Assembly (NCBI GenBank): GCA_019247135.1
Contig: JAFAPL010000701.1
Span: 1 to 14,108 of the forward strand
Source of the DNA: Chloroflexota bacterium
GTDB lineage: Bacteria; Chloroflexota; UBA6077; CF-72
Direction of reading: 5' to 3'
Length of the DNA: 14,108 nt
Within the stretch, counting starts at the first letter, position 1; every line of letters begins with the position of its first letter. Below are positions 1-7,191 of this stretch, one piece after another. The notes beneath the pieces are model-generated. The model was not told the DNA's origin and did not search any database. It was given only the letters and a program-made list of their open reading frames with translations. Both the position numbers and the translations under genes were made by a program.

Positions 1-575
1 CGACGGCGAATGCGCTGCCTGCCGTGAGCTCGATGCCACCGCCATTCGTGGCCGCCTACGACCTCACCTTGCGGTACGAGCTCGCGCTATGGCTCGCGGC
101 GGCGTGCGTGGGGGTCTCCGCCTGGCTGCTGCGGTCGCGAGTCGGCCTGGGCATGCTGGCGATCCGTGAAGACGAACAAGCCGCTCAGGCGACGGGAGTC
201 GGAGCGTTGCGCCACAAGATCGTTGCCCTCGGCCTGAGCTCACTGTTCGCCGGACTGGCCGGCAGTGTCTTCGCCTTCTACCACGTGAGCTACTACCCGG
301 AGTTGCCGTTCGAACCAACGTGGACATTCGATTCGGTCCTGCCGGTGTACGTCGGGGGGATCGGCACGCTCTGGGGTCCGGTGATCGGTGCCGCGTTATA
401 CGTCATCATCCGGCAGCAGCTGGAGATCAGCCTGCCGCAAGCGCACCAGATCATTTTCGGCTTGTTGTTCATTCTGGTCGTGCTGATGTTTCCGGGTGGC
501 CTCGTGCAGGCGGTGCGTTCGGCTGCACATTCGCCACGGTTGGCCGGACTCCGCCTGGCGAAGCGTTCAGGCTAG
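1..575 (+). CDS. livM: Branched-chain amino acid ABC transporter permease, LivM type (5' truncated by window)
   Basis: Inner-membrane permease subunit of a high-affinity ABC importer for leucine/isoleucine/valine or related amino acids and amides; it would pair with LivH, the ATPases LivG/LivF and a binding protein. The reading frame is open from base 3, so the gene begins outside the window; about 190 C-terminal residues are present. The family signature loop AIREDEQAAQATGV (bases about 161-202) is the cytoplasmic coupling segment contacting the ATPase. It is followed by hydrophobic segments and the typical LivM tail with GGIGTLWGPVIGAAL and a final membrane helix ending in a FPGGL motif. 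Length and order fit the LivM C-terminus. livG and livF do not follow on the right, so the rest of any operon must lie to the left. Its last 9 bases overlap the convergent gene ending at 567. Confidence 0.93.
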   Translation, partial: TANALPAVSSMPPPFVAAYDLTLRYELALWLAAACVGVSAWLLRSRVGLGMLAIREDEQAAQATGVGALRHKIVALGLSSLFAGLAGSVFAFYHVSYYPELPFEPTWTFDSVLPVYVGGIGTLWGPVIGAALYVIIRQQLEISLPQAHQIIFGLLFILVVLMFPGGLVQAVRSAAHSPRLAGLRLAKRSG

Positions 576-1571
576 CTGCCGCGGGAGCAAGCACAACGGT
601 GGCCGCCGCAGCGCGCGGGTGGGCAGCGCCGGCGCGCGGGATGGGTCTTGTGCGTTCAACACGCGCCGGATGAGCAGCGCCGGGTCAGGCAAGTCTTTTC
701 CCCCGACGACGAACGTCCATGCGCCACTTTCGGCTTCGACGATTTCCGCTGTCCGCTGCAGACAGCACGCGAGGTCGTGGATGCCGAGCTTCGTACGCCG
801 CCGGCTGAACCGGCGCGCGAGTCGCCAGGTGGCAGCCAGTTCGTCTGAGCACGGAATGCGCACCGCGCAGGCCTCCTCGAGGCTGCCGAGCTCACCAATG
901 CGCACATGCTGCTCGTGGCGTCTATCGACGGCGAGCCGCAGCGCCCGAGCGAGGTCGCTGGCGCTGGTGCAGACGACCGCGTCGAGTCGATCCGCCCAGT
1001 ACAGCAGCACGAACGCCGTTCTGAGCGCCCAGGCCGAGTTGACGTTCGGGTTGGGGTGTGGCACGCGCGGGCGCCAACCCGGTCGCGGGTCCCAACTGCC
1101 GGGCAGGTGGTCTGGAGCGAGAACGGCCGCGCCGGAGTGGAGCATCGGTCCCGCCCGAACGAGCAGGCTGGCCTGGCGCGCCAGACGCAGCGCGTGTTCG
1201 GCGCGAATCGCGTGATCATGCCAGGCGGCGTACAGCAGCTCGCCGCCGTCGTACAGCGGGTCGAGCACGAAGCTTCGGCTGAAGGCGGTGCTGGCCATGC
1301 GCAGCGCGCGCTCGTCCTCCAGCAAGACGACGGCGCGCCATTTGCCGCCCAGTTGCGCCAGTCGATCGATCTCGGCGTCCGTGGGCACGCGCTGGCCGAT
1401 GGGCGAGCGTGCCGGCCAGTCCGCGATGTCCTGGAGCACGCCGACGTACTCGGGACGGTTGGTCGGCAGCTCGAGGAGGGCGTGGGCGGCCTCGGGCGGT
1501 GAGAGATCGGCCAGGCCGTGGTTGACGATCGCCCGCCAGGCGGTCGACACGATGGGCGGGGGCGGGCGCAT
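567..1571 (-). CDS. Hypothetical protein, about 334 aa, no family recognised
   Basis: I do not recognise a family. The protein looks soluble and mixed alpha/beta: no signal peptide, no clear membrane helix, and a balanced composition with a basic C-terminal tail. Visible stretches include a helix-rich N-terminus around SPPEAAHALLELP, a segment LGGKWRAVVLLEDERAL, a tract around HPNPNVNSAWALRTAFVLL, and a late segment GAWTFVVGGKDLPDP. The open frame extends to a TTG at 1577, but the ATG at 1571 is preferred, with GGA six bases upstream. Opposite-strand frames here give Arg/Ser/Ala-rich translations typical of GC-rich shadow frames, so this strand is preferred. It overlaps the convergent livM end by 9 bases. 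Upstream lies a 17-base direct repeat pair (1609-1660) that may control it. It could be transcribed with the amidohydrolase, but a 139-base gap and those repeats suggest its own promoter. Confidence 0.7.
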   Translation of the reverse strand: MRPPPPIVSTAWRAIVNHGLADLSPPEAAHALLELPTNRPEYVGVLQDIADWPARSPIGQRVPTDAEIDRLAQLGGKWRAVVLLEDERALRMASTAFSRSFVLDPLYDGGELLYAAWHDHAIRAEHALRLARQASLLVRAGPMLHSGAAVLAPDHLPGSWDPRPGWRPRVPHPNPNVNSAWALRTAFVLLYWADRLDAVVCTSASDLARALRLAVDRRHEQHVRIGELGSLEEACAVRIPCSDELAATWRLARRFSRRRTKLGIHDLACCLQRTAEIVEAESGAWTFVVGGKDLPDPALLIRRVLNAQDPSRAPALPTRALRRPPLCLLPRQLA

Positions 1572-1608
1572 GCTCAATCCAGGACGCTATCACCGCGTGC
1601 TGAACGTC

Positions 1609-1660
1609 AGTGTGCGATTTTTTCAGCCCGGGACCGTCGTGTGAGTGTGTGATTCTTTCA
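1609..1660. repeat. Imperfect 17-base direct repeat pair, candidate operator
   Basis: AGTGTGCGATTTTTTCA at 1609-1625 and AGTGTGTGATTCTTTCA at 1644-1660 match at 15 of 17 positions with a 35-base offset. They are AT-rich islands in GC-rich DNA. They sit 38 bases upstream of the ATG of the minus-strand gene at 1571, in the 139-base gap after the amidohydrolase. The sequence shows the repeat; a role as a regulator site or promoter element is inference. Confidence 0.5.
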
Positions 1661-1716
1661 CATGGGCTGCAGCCGCGCGTCCGCCACGCCGTCCTCGGCC
1701 GCGAAGGCGAGTAAAG

Positions 1717-3003
1717 TCAGCGCTGTGCGGCTGCCGGCTCGGCCGCTTCAACGGGCGTGAGCCCGCGGTCGACAAGCAGCCGCCCGTCGCGAAAGACGCC
1801 GCGGATGCGCTCCGCGTCCTGCAGGATGCGGATGTCTTCGAGCGGGTTCCCGTCCACGACGACCAGGTCCGCCCAGCGGCCCGGGGCGATCACTCCGGTG
1901 CGGTCGCCGATACCAAGCGCCTGGGCAGCGTCGCGCGTGCCGATCTGCAGGGCGCGCTTGGGTGAGAGGTCGAGGAGGTCGACCAGCAGCTCCAATTCCC
2001 AGGCGTGGCGACCGAACGGCAACACGCTGCTGGAGTCGGTGCCGAGGAACAAACGCACGCCCGCGGCCGCGGCGGTCCTGATCGCGCCGAGGCGCCGCTC
2101 GCGCACGACTTCGTTTTTCGCCAGCGAGGCTTCGGGGACGCCCTTGGCGCGCCCATGCGCGTGTATGTACTCGGTCACTGCGAGTGTGGGGCAAAGCCAG
2201 GTGCCGCTCTGGACCATCCGCGCGCTGAGCTCTGAGTCCATGGCGGAGCCGTGCTCGATGGAATCGACCCCGCCGTCGAGCGCCTGGCGGATGCCGTTGG
2301 CGGTATGCGCGTGCGCCGCGACGCGCTTTCCCAACGCGTGTGCCTCGTCGACGATGGCCCGCACCTCGTCAAGCGTGTAGTTGCGCCACTCGCTTTCGTC
2401 GCCGAGCGACAGCACGCCGCCGCTCGTACAGATTTTTATCCAGTCGGCGCCGTCGCGGGCGTGCTCGCGCACGGCCTTGCGGCAGGCTTCCGGGCCGTCG
2501 GCGACCGCGAACGGCCGCGGCTGGATGGCGGGTGGCGCGAACAGGTCGCCGTGTCCGCCGGTCATGCCGACGAAGCCGGCCACCACGACGCGCGCCCCGT
2601 CCAGCAACTGCTGGTTAGTGGCGCGTTTGACGGCGATCTCGGCGCGTCCGCCGGAGCACTCGCGCACGGTGGTGAAGCCGGCCTGGAGCGCGCTGCGCGC
2701 GTTCGCAGCCGCATGCAGCGTCTGCTCCTCGATGAACGTGCTCGCGCCCCAGAGATAGAAGTCCGAGCGGTCGCGACCCGCGTACGAGCGCAGGTGCACG
2801 TGCCCATCGATCAGGCCCGGGATGATCGTCGCGCCGGGGATGTCGAAGACGCGCGCAGCATCGGGGATGCCGATCGAGTCGCGCGGGCCGGCGGCCAGGA
2901 TCTCGCGCCCGCGCACGAGCACGCAGGCGTCTTCGATCGCCGGTCCGGCGTTGCCGTCGAGCAACGTGCCGCCGACCAGTGCGATGTGCTCTGGCTCCTT
3001 CAT
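1717..3003 (-). CDS. Metal-dependent amidohydrolase, imidazolonepropionase/prolidase-like
   Basis: Predicted cytoplasmic hydrolase of the amidohydrolase superfamily, cutting an amide, cyclic amide or dipeptide bond in a metal-bound TIM barrel. Of 428 residues, the first about 60 form the small beta-sandwich. Barrel strand 1 carries GLIDGHVHL with metal ligands H68 and H70. K190 in DWIKICTSGG is the likely carboxylated, metal-bridging lysine. H231/H233 (AAHAHT) and H251 (SIEHG) supply further ligands, and D323 (FLGTDSS) is the catalytic aspartate. The tail has the standard GVIAPGRWADLVVVDGNPL return to the sandwich. No signal peptide is seen. ATG at 3003 follows a G-rich stretch (GGGGGGCGG). 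The full ligand set predicts activity. Substrate is not evident: close groups include Xaa-Pro dipeptidases, organophosphate-acid anhydrolase-like and imidazolonepropionase-like enzymes. The neighbouring genes do not specify the substrate. Confidence 0.9.
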   Translation of the reverse strand: MKEPEHIALVGGTLLDGNAGPAIEDACVLVRGREILAAGPRDSIGIPDAARVFDIPGATIIPGLIDGHVHLRSYAGRDRSDFYLWGASTFIEEQTLHAAANARSALQAGFTTVRECSGGRAEIAVKRATNQQLLDGARVVVAGFVGMTGGHGDLFAPPAIQPRPFAVADGPEACRKAVREHARDGADWIKICTSGGVLSLGDESEWRNYTLDEVRAIVDEAHALGKRVAAHAHTANGIRQALDGGVDSIEHGSAMDSELSARMVQSGTWLCPTLAVTEYIHAHGRAKGVPEASLAKNEVVRERRLGAIRTAAAAGVRLFLGTDSSSVLPFGRHAWELELLVDLLDLSPKRALQIGTRDAAQALGIGDRTGVIAPGRWADLVVVDGNPLEDIRILQDAERIRGVFRDGRLLVDRGLTPVEAAEPAAAQR

Positions 3004-3070
3004 CCGCCCCCCAGCGTCCGCCGCCGCCCGCCGCCGCGCAAATTCATATGCGACTCAGCGTAAAACCGAA

Positions 3071-3103
3071 GCGTCACGTGGACCGTCGCGGGGGGCGTCA
3101 CGT
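3071..3103. promoter_or_regulatory. Direct repeat GCGTCACGT pair between divergent genes
   Basis: GCGTCACGT occurs at 3071-3079 and 3095-3103, a 24-base offset, in the gap between the amidohydrolase start (3003, minus) and the flippase start (plus). The first copy contains the palindrome CACGTG, the second CACGTA. Two exact 9-base copies in so short a gap suggest a regulator binding pair; no confident -10/-35 pair was found nearby. Function is inference. Confidence 0.35.
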
Positions 3104-3178
3104 AGCTGAGAAATGTGCTAAATGTTTGTTAAACTTGCGGCCAGAGCCGATCCAGGCCCGTGTAGCCTCTGCCAGGAG

Positions 3179-4486
3179 ATGTGGCGGTCGCTCGTCGCCG
3201 ACCCATTGACGCGCGGCTGGGCGGTCGTCACCGGAGCGGGCCTCGCGCGCCTGGGCCTCGGCCTCGTCGCCTCCTTTCTCATCGCCCGTGCCCTCGGGCC
3301 GGCGGCGTACGGCATATACGCCGTGCTGGCCGCGACGGTCGGCATCCTGGGCGCTATAGCGGAAGGCGGACTCACCGAGGCCGCGGTGCTGCGCATGACG
3401 GCCGCCACCCAGCAGCATGCCCGGCACATGCGGGCGCGGGCGTTCTTCTGGCTCCGCCTCGGGCTCGCAGCCGTGGTCATCGGGCTGCTGTGCGCGCTTG
3501 CGCACCCCCTGGCAGAGTACTGGCTGCACGTCGACGCTGGACTCCTGCGGTGGGCGCTCATTGGCATCGTGGCCACCGCCCTGAGTGGCGCCACCAGCGG
3601 CATGCTGCAAGCGCTGGGCGCCTTTGGGCGCATGTCGTGGTTGACCCTGTTCAACACAGGCTTGACCGCCGCGCTGGCCGCGGCACTGGCGCTTTCAGGC
3701 GTGCTCAATTTGCTGACCGCGCTCATTGTGCTCGGGATCGGTACGTCGGTCGCGACATTTTTGCTCGGCGTCGTGCTCTTGCCGCGAGGATGGACTGTGC
3801 GGTGGCCAGGGACGCAGGCGCTGCGGGCTGAAGCACGTGAGCTGATCAGAACGGGACGCTGGCTGTGGATCGCCAGCATGTTCGCGATGCTGGCTGTCAA
3901 CCTGGACGTCCTGATCCTGAACCGATGGGCTGATCTGGCGCTGGTTGGCGCGTATGCGCTCGCGGCCAATCTGGCGAGCAAAGCGGACCTCGTGAACCAG
4001 AGTCTGTATACGGTGTTGCTCTCGCGAGTTGCCTTGTTGCGGGACGGGCGTGCGGTCCGCGACTACGTCCGTGGTGGATTTCTGCGCAGCATAGGCATTG
4101 CCGTCGGACTCGTGCTGCTGATTCCGTTCGCCGAGCCCATGGTCGTGTTCGTCTACGGTGAGGCATTCAGGCCGAGTGCGCAATTGCTCCGATGGCTGCT
4201 GGGAGTCGTGCTGTTCGACGTGTTCACCATGCCGCTGTTGCTCTTGCCACTGACATACAGACGGCCGTGGCAGATGGCCGCGGCCGACGCGTTGCGCGCG
4301 GCGACCCTCGGCGCAGTTGGCGCGACGCTCGTTCCCTGGTACGGCGCCTATGGCGCGATCGCAGCCAGAGCCACGGCTCGCGCGGCCGGAGCGGTGCTGG
4401 TGCTCAGCCTGGTATGGCGGAACGCTCGAGATCCAGGACAAAGAACCGCCCAACGTCTCGCAGTCGAGGCAGAGCGCCCAGTCTGA
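3179..4486 (+). CDS. Polysaccharide/lipid-linked oligosaccharide flippase, Wzx-like
   Basis: Multi-pass inner-membrane protein of the MATE/MVF (polysaccharide transporter) superfamily, which flips undecaprenyl-linked glycans across the membrane. The protein is about 435 residues, close to Wzx length, almost entirely hydrophobic helices with short charged loops, and about 12 membrane segments. The N-terminus has the family pattern: a short amphipathic start, a first helix (AGLARLGLGLVASFLIARAL), then GPAAYGIYA, matching the usual ALGPxxYGxYA motif. A second half begins near RWLWIASMFAMLAVNLDVLIL, as in Wzx proteins with two six-helix lobes. The start is uncertain. An in-frame ATG at 3122 adds 19 non-hydrophobic residues and lacks a good ribosome site; ATG 3179 fits family N-termini but AGGAG abuts it directly. 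The 3' end overlaps the convergent methyltransferase by 83 bases. A polymerase/ligase-like gene at the far right supports a Wzx/Wzy pair. Confidence 0.87.
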   Translation: MWRSLVADPLTRGWAVVTGAGLARLGLGLVASFLIARALGPAAYGIYAVLAATVGILGAIAEGGLTEAAVLRMTAATQQHARHMRARAFFWLRLGLAAVVIGLLCALAHPLAEYWLHVDAGLLRWALIGIVATALSGATSGMLQALGAFGRMSWLTLFNTGLTAALAAALALSGVLNLLTALIVLGIGTSVATFLLGVVLLPRGWTVRWPGTQALRAEARELIRTGRWLWIASMFAMLAVNLDVLILNRWADLALVGAYALAANLASKADLVNQSLYTVLLSRVALLRDGRAVRDYVRGGFLRSIGIAVGLVLLIPFAEPMVVFVYGEAFRPSAQLLRWLLGVVLFDVFTMPLLLLPLTYRRPWQMAAADALRAATLGAVGATLVPWYGAYGAIAARATARAAGAVLVLSLVWRNARDPGQRTAQRLAVEAERPV

Positions 4487-5234
4487 CGTCGAGTCGCTCG
4501 AGCACCCGCACGAGCATCCCTGGAACCCGCCGCACCGTGTGTGGAGGTCGCAACGCGCCAAGACTGTAGGCGGCGCGCAGTCTGAAGCCGTATGGGCTGA
4601 AGTGGCCGTACGCCGAGCGCCAGTCATACATGTGATGCAGGACGCGTCGGCCGCCGATCGTGAACTCGCGCGCAGGAGCGCGGCCGGTCAACCGCGCGGC
4701 ATGCCAGTTTCGGTGCGCGAGATAACCGAGGTACTCCCAGCTGCTGAAACGATTCAGCATATGCACCACAACGCGACCGTGGGGCCGCACCACTCGGCTC
4801 AGTCCCGCGGCAACCTCATTCAGATCTGGGACCGTGTTGAGGGCGGCGAACGCGGAGATGGCGCCGTCTACACGCAGGTCCAGTCGCTGCAGGTCGGCCG
4901 CGTCGTACACGCGCGTTTCGACCAGCGAGTCGAGGCGAGCGTTGGCGATGTTGCGGCGTGCTTGCTCCAGCATGCCCTCCGAAACATCCAGCGCCAGCAC
5001 GTGCACGCCGTGCCGAGCGAGGAACATGGCGTCCAGGCCGGTGCCGCAGCCAAGGTCCAGCACGCGCTCGCCTGGCGCGAACAGTCGTCTGTAGTGGGCG
5101 TGCAGCGCCCGGCGCATCCACGCATCACCCGCAACCGAGTCGTCGTAGTCGGACGCGATGCGCGTATAGGCTTCGGCGGCGCTCAGGCTGGCGTCCTTCG
5201 GCCCAGGCTCAGCGTGCAGACGCAGGCGCGACAC
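4404..5234 (-). CDS. Class I SAM-dependent methyltransferase
   Basis: Small-molecule methyltransferase of the class I Rossmann fold, using S-adenosylmethionine. With the GTG start at 5234 it has 276 residues. A short helix (SAAEAYTRIASDYDDSV) precedes motif I, VLDLGCGTG at about 58-66. The acidic ribose-binding residue is D83 (LALDVSEGML), and motif IV region is DGAISAFAALNTVPDL. The C-terminal about 100 residues, rich in Arg, Tyr and His, would form the acceptor site; substrate is unknown. The start is difficult: no ATG is available before the fold. GTG 5234 has AGGA six bases upstream and overlaps the preceding radical SAM gene by 52 bases. CTG 5186 has AAGGA seven bases upstream, forms a CTGA overlap with that gene's stop, and would give the very typical N-terminus MSAAEAY (260 residues). 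Last gene of the leftward three-gene operon; its end overlaps the flippase gene by 83 bases. Confidence 0.85.
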   Translation of the reverse strand: MSRLRLHAEPGPKDASLSAAEAYTRIASDYDDSVAGDAWMRRALHAHYRRLFAPGERVLDLGCGTGLDAMFLARHGVHVLALDVSEGMLEQARRNIANARLDSLVETRVYDAADLQRLDLRVDGAISAFAALNTVPDLNEVAAGLSRVVRPHGRVVVHMLNRFSSWEYLGYLAHRNWHAARLTGRAPAREFTIGGRRVLHHMYDWRSAYGHFSPYGFRLRAAYSLGALRPPHTVRRVPGMLVRVLERLDVRLGALPRLRDVGRFFVLDLERSAIPG

Positions 5235-6226
5235 GTCGGGTCCTGGTTGACGTCCAGGTTCTTGCGGAACGCGATCGCCTCGGGCGAATTCAAGATGGTC
5301 TCGAGTGGGCGCTCGTGGATGTTGCCGAGCGGTTTGTGGAAGAAGCACGGCCGCACGTCGCCGTCCGTTTCGACGACCGTAGAGACCCATGGCGCGTTGC
5401 AAACGGTCGCGGGAAACTCGTTTTCACCGTGCAGCGCAGCGAAGTAGCGTGGCAAGCGTCGCAGCTTGTCGGGATTCTCCGCGACGAACCCGCTGGTGAA
5501 GTCCGCCGCGCGACGGCAGATCGTCTCTTCGACCAGCGCCGTGAATTCAGCCGTTTGTTCACGATCGAGCGCGACTTCCGCAACGCGCGGCTCTTCCCAG
5601 GGGATCGGTCGATTGAATGCGCTCGACGAGACGTCGACAGCCATGAACGAGATACGGTCGAGTCCGATCGCGTGCGCGGCATCGATGATGTTCGGCAAAT
5701 CCCGAAAGTTAGTGCGTTGGAGGACGCAGCGGCCGCTCACCGGGAACCCGGGCCGGCGCTCGCGCAGCGCGGCGATGCCTTCGGCGAGCCGCTCGAACGC
5801 GCGCGGCACCCGGCGGATACTGTTGTGCACCTCACGACTCCCGTCGAGCGACACGACCACGTCGTCGCACCACTCCACGACCTGATCGGCAAAGTGTTTC
5901 AGCAGCAGGCCGGTTGAGAGCAGCGTGATCTTGGTCGGCAACTCGCGCAGAAGCTCACACAGGAGCCACAAGTTGGAGTGCATCAGCGCTTCGCCACCCG
6001 AGAGCACCACGCGCTGGACGTGCAGATTGCGCAGCGACGCGACGTGCGGTTCAAGATCCGCCCGGGTGAGCTCGCGTTTGTTCGCGTTCGCGAGCCAGAT
6101 GTCGCACATCATGCAGCGGCAGTTACAGCGGCTGTGCGCCATCAGCACGACCATCGGCAGGCTGTGAAGGCGATCGGTCGTGAACGTCTGGTGTCGCCTG
6201 AGCGACTCGACGGGCGATACCGTCAT
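5183..6226 (-). CDS. Radical SAM enzyme with SPASM-type C-terminal cluster domain
   Basis: Iron-sulfur enzyme that cleaves SAM to a 5'-deoxyadenosyl radical. In 347 residues, the CX3CX2C motif is C34, C38 and C41 within HSRCNCRCMMCDIW, with an extra Cys at 36. The SAM-binding GGE motif is SGGEA at 76-80, and VSLDGS (125-130) is the usual strand 4 region. The C-terminus holds C276 (VCNAPW), C294 (VRPCFF), C332, C335 and C337 (CRACVC), the spacing of a SPASM/twitch domain binding an auxiliary 4Fe-4S cluster. The GNIHERPLETILNSPEA segment is the normal SPASM linker. SPASM enzymes modify peptides, proteins or small molecules such as PQQ and heme precursors; the exact reaction cannot be read here. 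ATG 6226 overlaps the upstream methyltransferase stop as ATGA, so the two are probably translationally coupled. Confidence 0.92.
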   Translation of the reverse strand: MTVSPVESLRRHQTFTTDRLHSLPMVVLMAHSRCNCRCMMCDIWLANANKRELTRADLEPHVASLRNLHVQRVVLSGGEALMHSNLWLLCELLRELPTKITLLSTGLLLKHFADQVVEWCDDVVVSLDGSREVHNSIRRVPRAFERLAEGIAALRERRPGFPVSGRCVLQRTNFRDLPNIIDAAHAIGLDRISFMAVDVSSSAFNRPIPWEEPRVAEVALDREQTAEFTALVEETICRRAADFTSGFVAENPDKLRRLPRYFAALHGENEFPATVCNAPWVSTVVETDGDVRPCFFHKPLGNIHERPLETILNSPEAIAFRKNLDVNQDPTCRACVCTLSLGRRTPA

Positions 6227-7053
6227 GCGCGCGTGCCGATAATCACGGGAAATTCGGCCGTCTCACGCCGTAAGCGCAAGTTCATCACCCGTCGTCCGAT
6301 GCGCCCGCGCAGCGTTGTACGCGGCGGGAGGATGCGCCAGTGGATGCCATGCGCTTGCGCGATCTCGTCGAGGCGTGTGCGCGTGAGAAAGTGCTCGGCT
6401 TGCAGGCTGTCGGAAGTGAAACCGTAGGCCGCGAGGAACCGATGCTGGCGGTCGCGGACCATGCGTTGACCGCTGGCCGCCTGGCCGTAGAAGGGACTGT
6501 CGAGAACCGCGAGCGTCGCCTCAGGACGGGTGGCCCGGAGTGCTTCGCCGATGCTATCGACGTAGTTGGGCGAGTAATGCAGGGAGGCGTTGAAGATCGC
6601 CAGGTCGGCGACGCTGTCACGAATCGGCAGATGGTCGAACTCGGCCTGCACGGGCAGGAAACGGGCGTCGTAGTGTCGAATGGCGCCGAGTCCGTCCAGT
6701 GGGTCCAGCGTCAGATCGATCGCGGTGACCAGGTGCCCGCGCTGGGCCAGTCTGTAGGAGAGCCAGCCGTTGCCCCCGCCGAGGTCGAGGATCATGAGCG
6801 GACGGCTGAAGCGGTCCTCGAGAGGGCGCAGGATGCGGTCGACGAACGTTTCGAACGAGCGGGTGCGGATGCGCCAGATGCGCTCGAAGCGGTGGGTCAG
6901 GTCGTGATAGGGCAGCGCGCGGTAGTACGCGCCGTCGGCGCTGCCCCAGCCTTCGGCCTTGCGCACCGTACGGTACTCGCGCGCAAACCGGCCAAGCGCG
7001 CCGTCGCGCTCGGGAGATGATGTCGATGTTGACGTGCAGAGCGTATCTGCCAT
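6223..7053 (-). CDS. Class I SAM-dependent methyltransferase, first gene of leftward operon
   Basis: 276-residue Rossmann-fold methyltransferase, not closely similar to the other two in the window. An about 85-residue N-terminal helical region containing YYRALPYHDLTHRFERIW precedes motif I at 87-96 (MILDLGGGNG). AIDL (111-114) holds the acidic ribose-binding residue, and FDHLPIRDSVADLAIFNASLHY covers motifs III-IV. A DSPFYG segment follows, then a C-terminal part with many Arg residues. The pattern resembles methyltransferase-11 family proteins with an added N-terminal extension that probably closes over the substrate. It starts at ATG 7053, facing the rightward operon across 138 bases, and overlaps the radical SAM gene by 4 bases (ATGA). 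No strong ribosome site is visible, so a leaderless or weakly initiated message is possible. Substrate unknown; context suggests it acts in the same pathway as the adjacent radical SAM enzyme. Confidence 0.87.
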   Translation of the reverse strand: MADTLCTSTSTSSPERDGALGRFAREYRTVRKAEGWGSADGAYYRALPYHDLTHRFERIWRIRTRSFETFVDRILRPLEDRFSRPLMILDLGGGNGWLSYRLAQRGHLVTAIDLTLDPLDGLGAIRHYDARFLPVQAEFDHLPIRDSVADLAIFNASLHYSPNYVDSIGEALRATRPEATLAVLDSPFYGQAASGQRMVRDRQHRFLAAYGFTSDSLQAEHFLTRTRLDEIAQAHGIHWRILPPRTTLRGRIGRRVMNLRLRRETAEFPVIIGTRA

Positions 7054-7191
7054 CTGGCGCTGACCAGCTTAGTCGCTTGGAACGCAACGGTACAGCAACG
7101 GCCAACGAGCACTTGCCGACATGCGGGTGGCGGGCGGTGTACCGTAGACGCCTACTGGCCAGCGCATCAGGTCTGCACCAGGAGGTCACTA
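7054..7191. promoter_or_regulatory. Divergent intergenic control region for the two operons
   Basis: The 138 bases between the first codons of the two divergent operons must hold both promoters if the operons are as drawn. On the plus strand a TTGCCG at 7113-7118 is a possible -35, but no good -10 lies at standard spacing; on the minus strand I find only weak boxes. No inverted repeat or riboswitch-like fold was recognised by eye. Small ORFs here are under ten codons. Confidence 0.4.
7180..7185 (+). promoter_or_regulatory. Ribosome binding site deciding the GTG start at 7192
   Basis: AGGAGG, a perfect Shine-Dalgarno core, stands six bases before GTG 7192. It is the strongest ribosome site I saw in the window and fixes the start of the first rightward gene. 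Confidence 0.8.

Noticed and set aside
496..1502. Plus-strand frames of 239 and 198 codons over the unknown gene at 567-1571
   Set aside because: Arg/Ser/Ala-rich translations typical of shadow frames; the minus frame is longer with more balanced composition. The call remains less certain than others.
1665..1674. GGCTGCAGCC palindrome between the unknown gene and the amidohydrolase end, considered as a terminator
   Set aside because: A ten-base palindrome without loop or T run is not a terminator; it is expected by chance in GC-rich DNA.
2251..3063. 270-codon plus-strand frame opposite the amidohydrolase
   Set aside because: The minus-strand product has all metal ligands of the amidohydrolase family; the plus frame is a shadow.
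3126..3170. Possible promoter before the flippase (TTGTTA or TTGCGG as -35)
   Set aside because: No acceptable -10 hexamer occurs at 16-18 bases spacing for either.
3695..4627. 310-codon minus-strand frame opposite the flippase
   Set aside because: Rich in Arg, Gln, Ser and His with no motif, while the plus frame encodes a coherent membrane protein.
7054..7191. Search for a RiPP precursor peptide between the divergent operons
   Set aside because: Only frames under ten codons start here, such as the ATG at 7121, with no leader/core pattern. A peptide-maturation operon is not supported inside the window.
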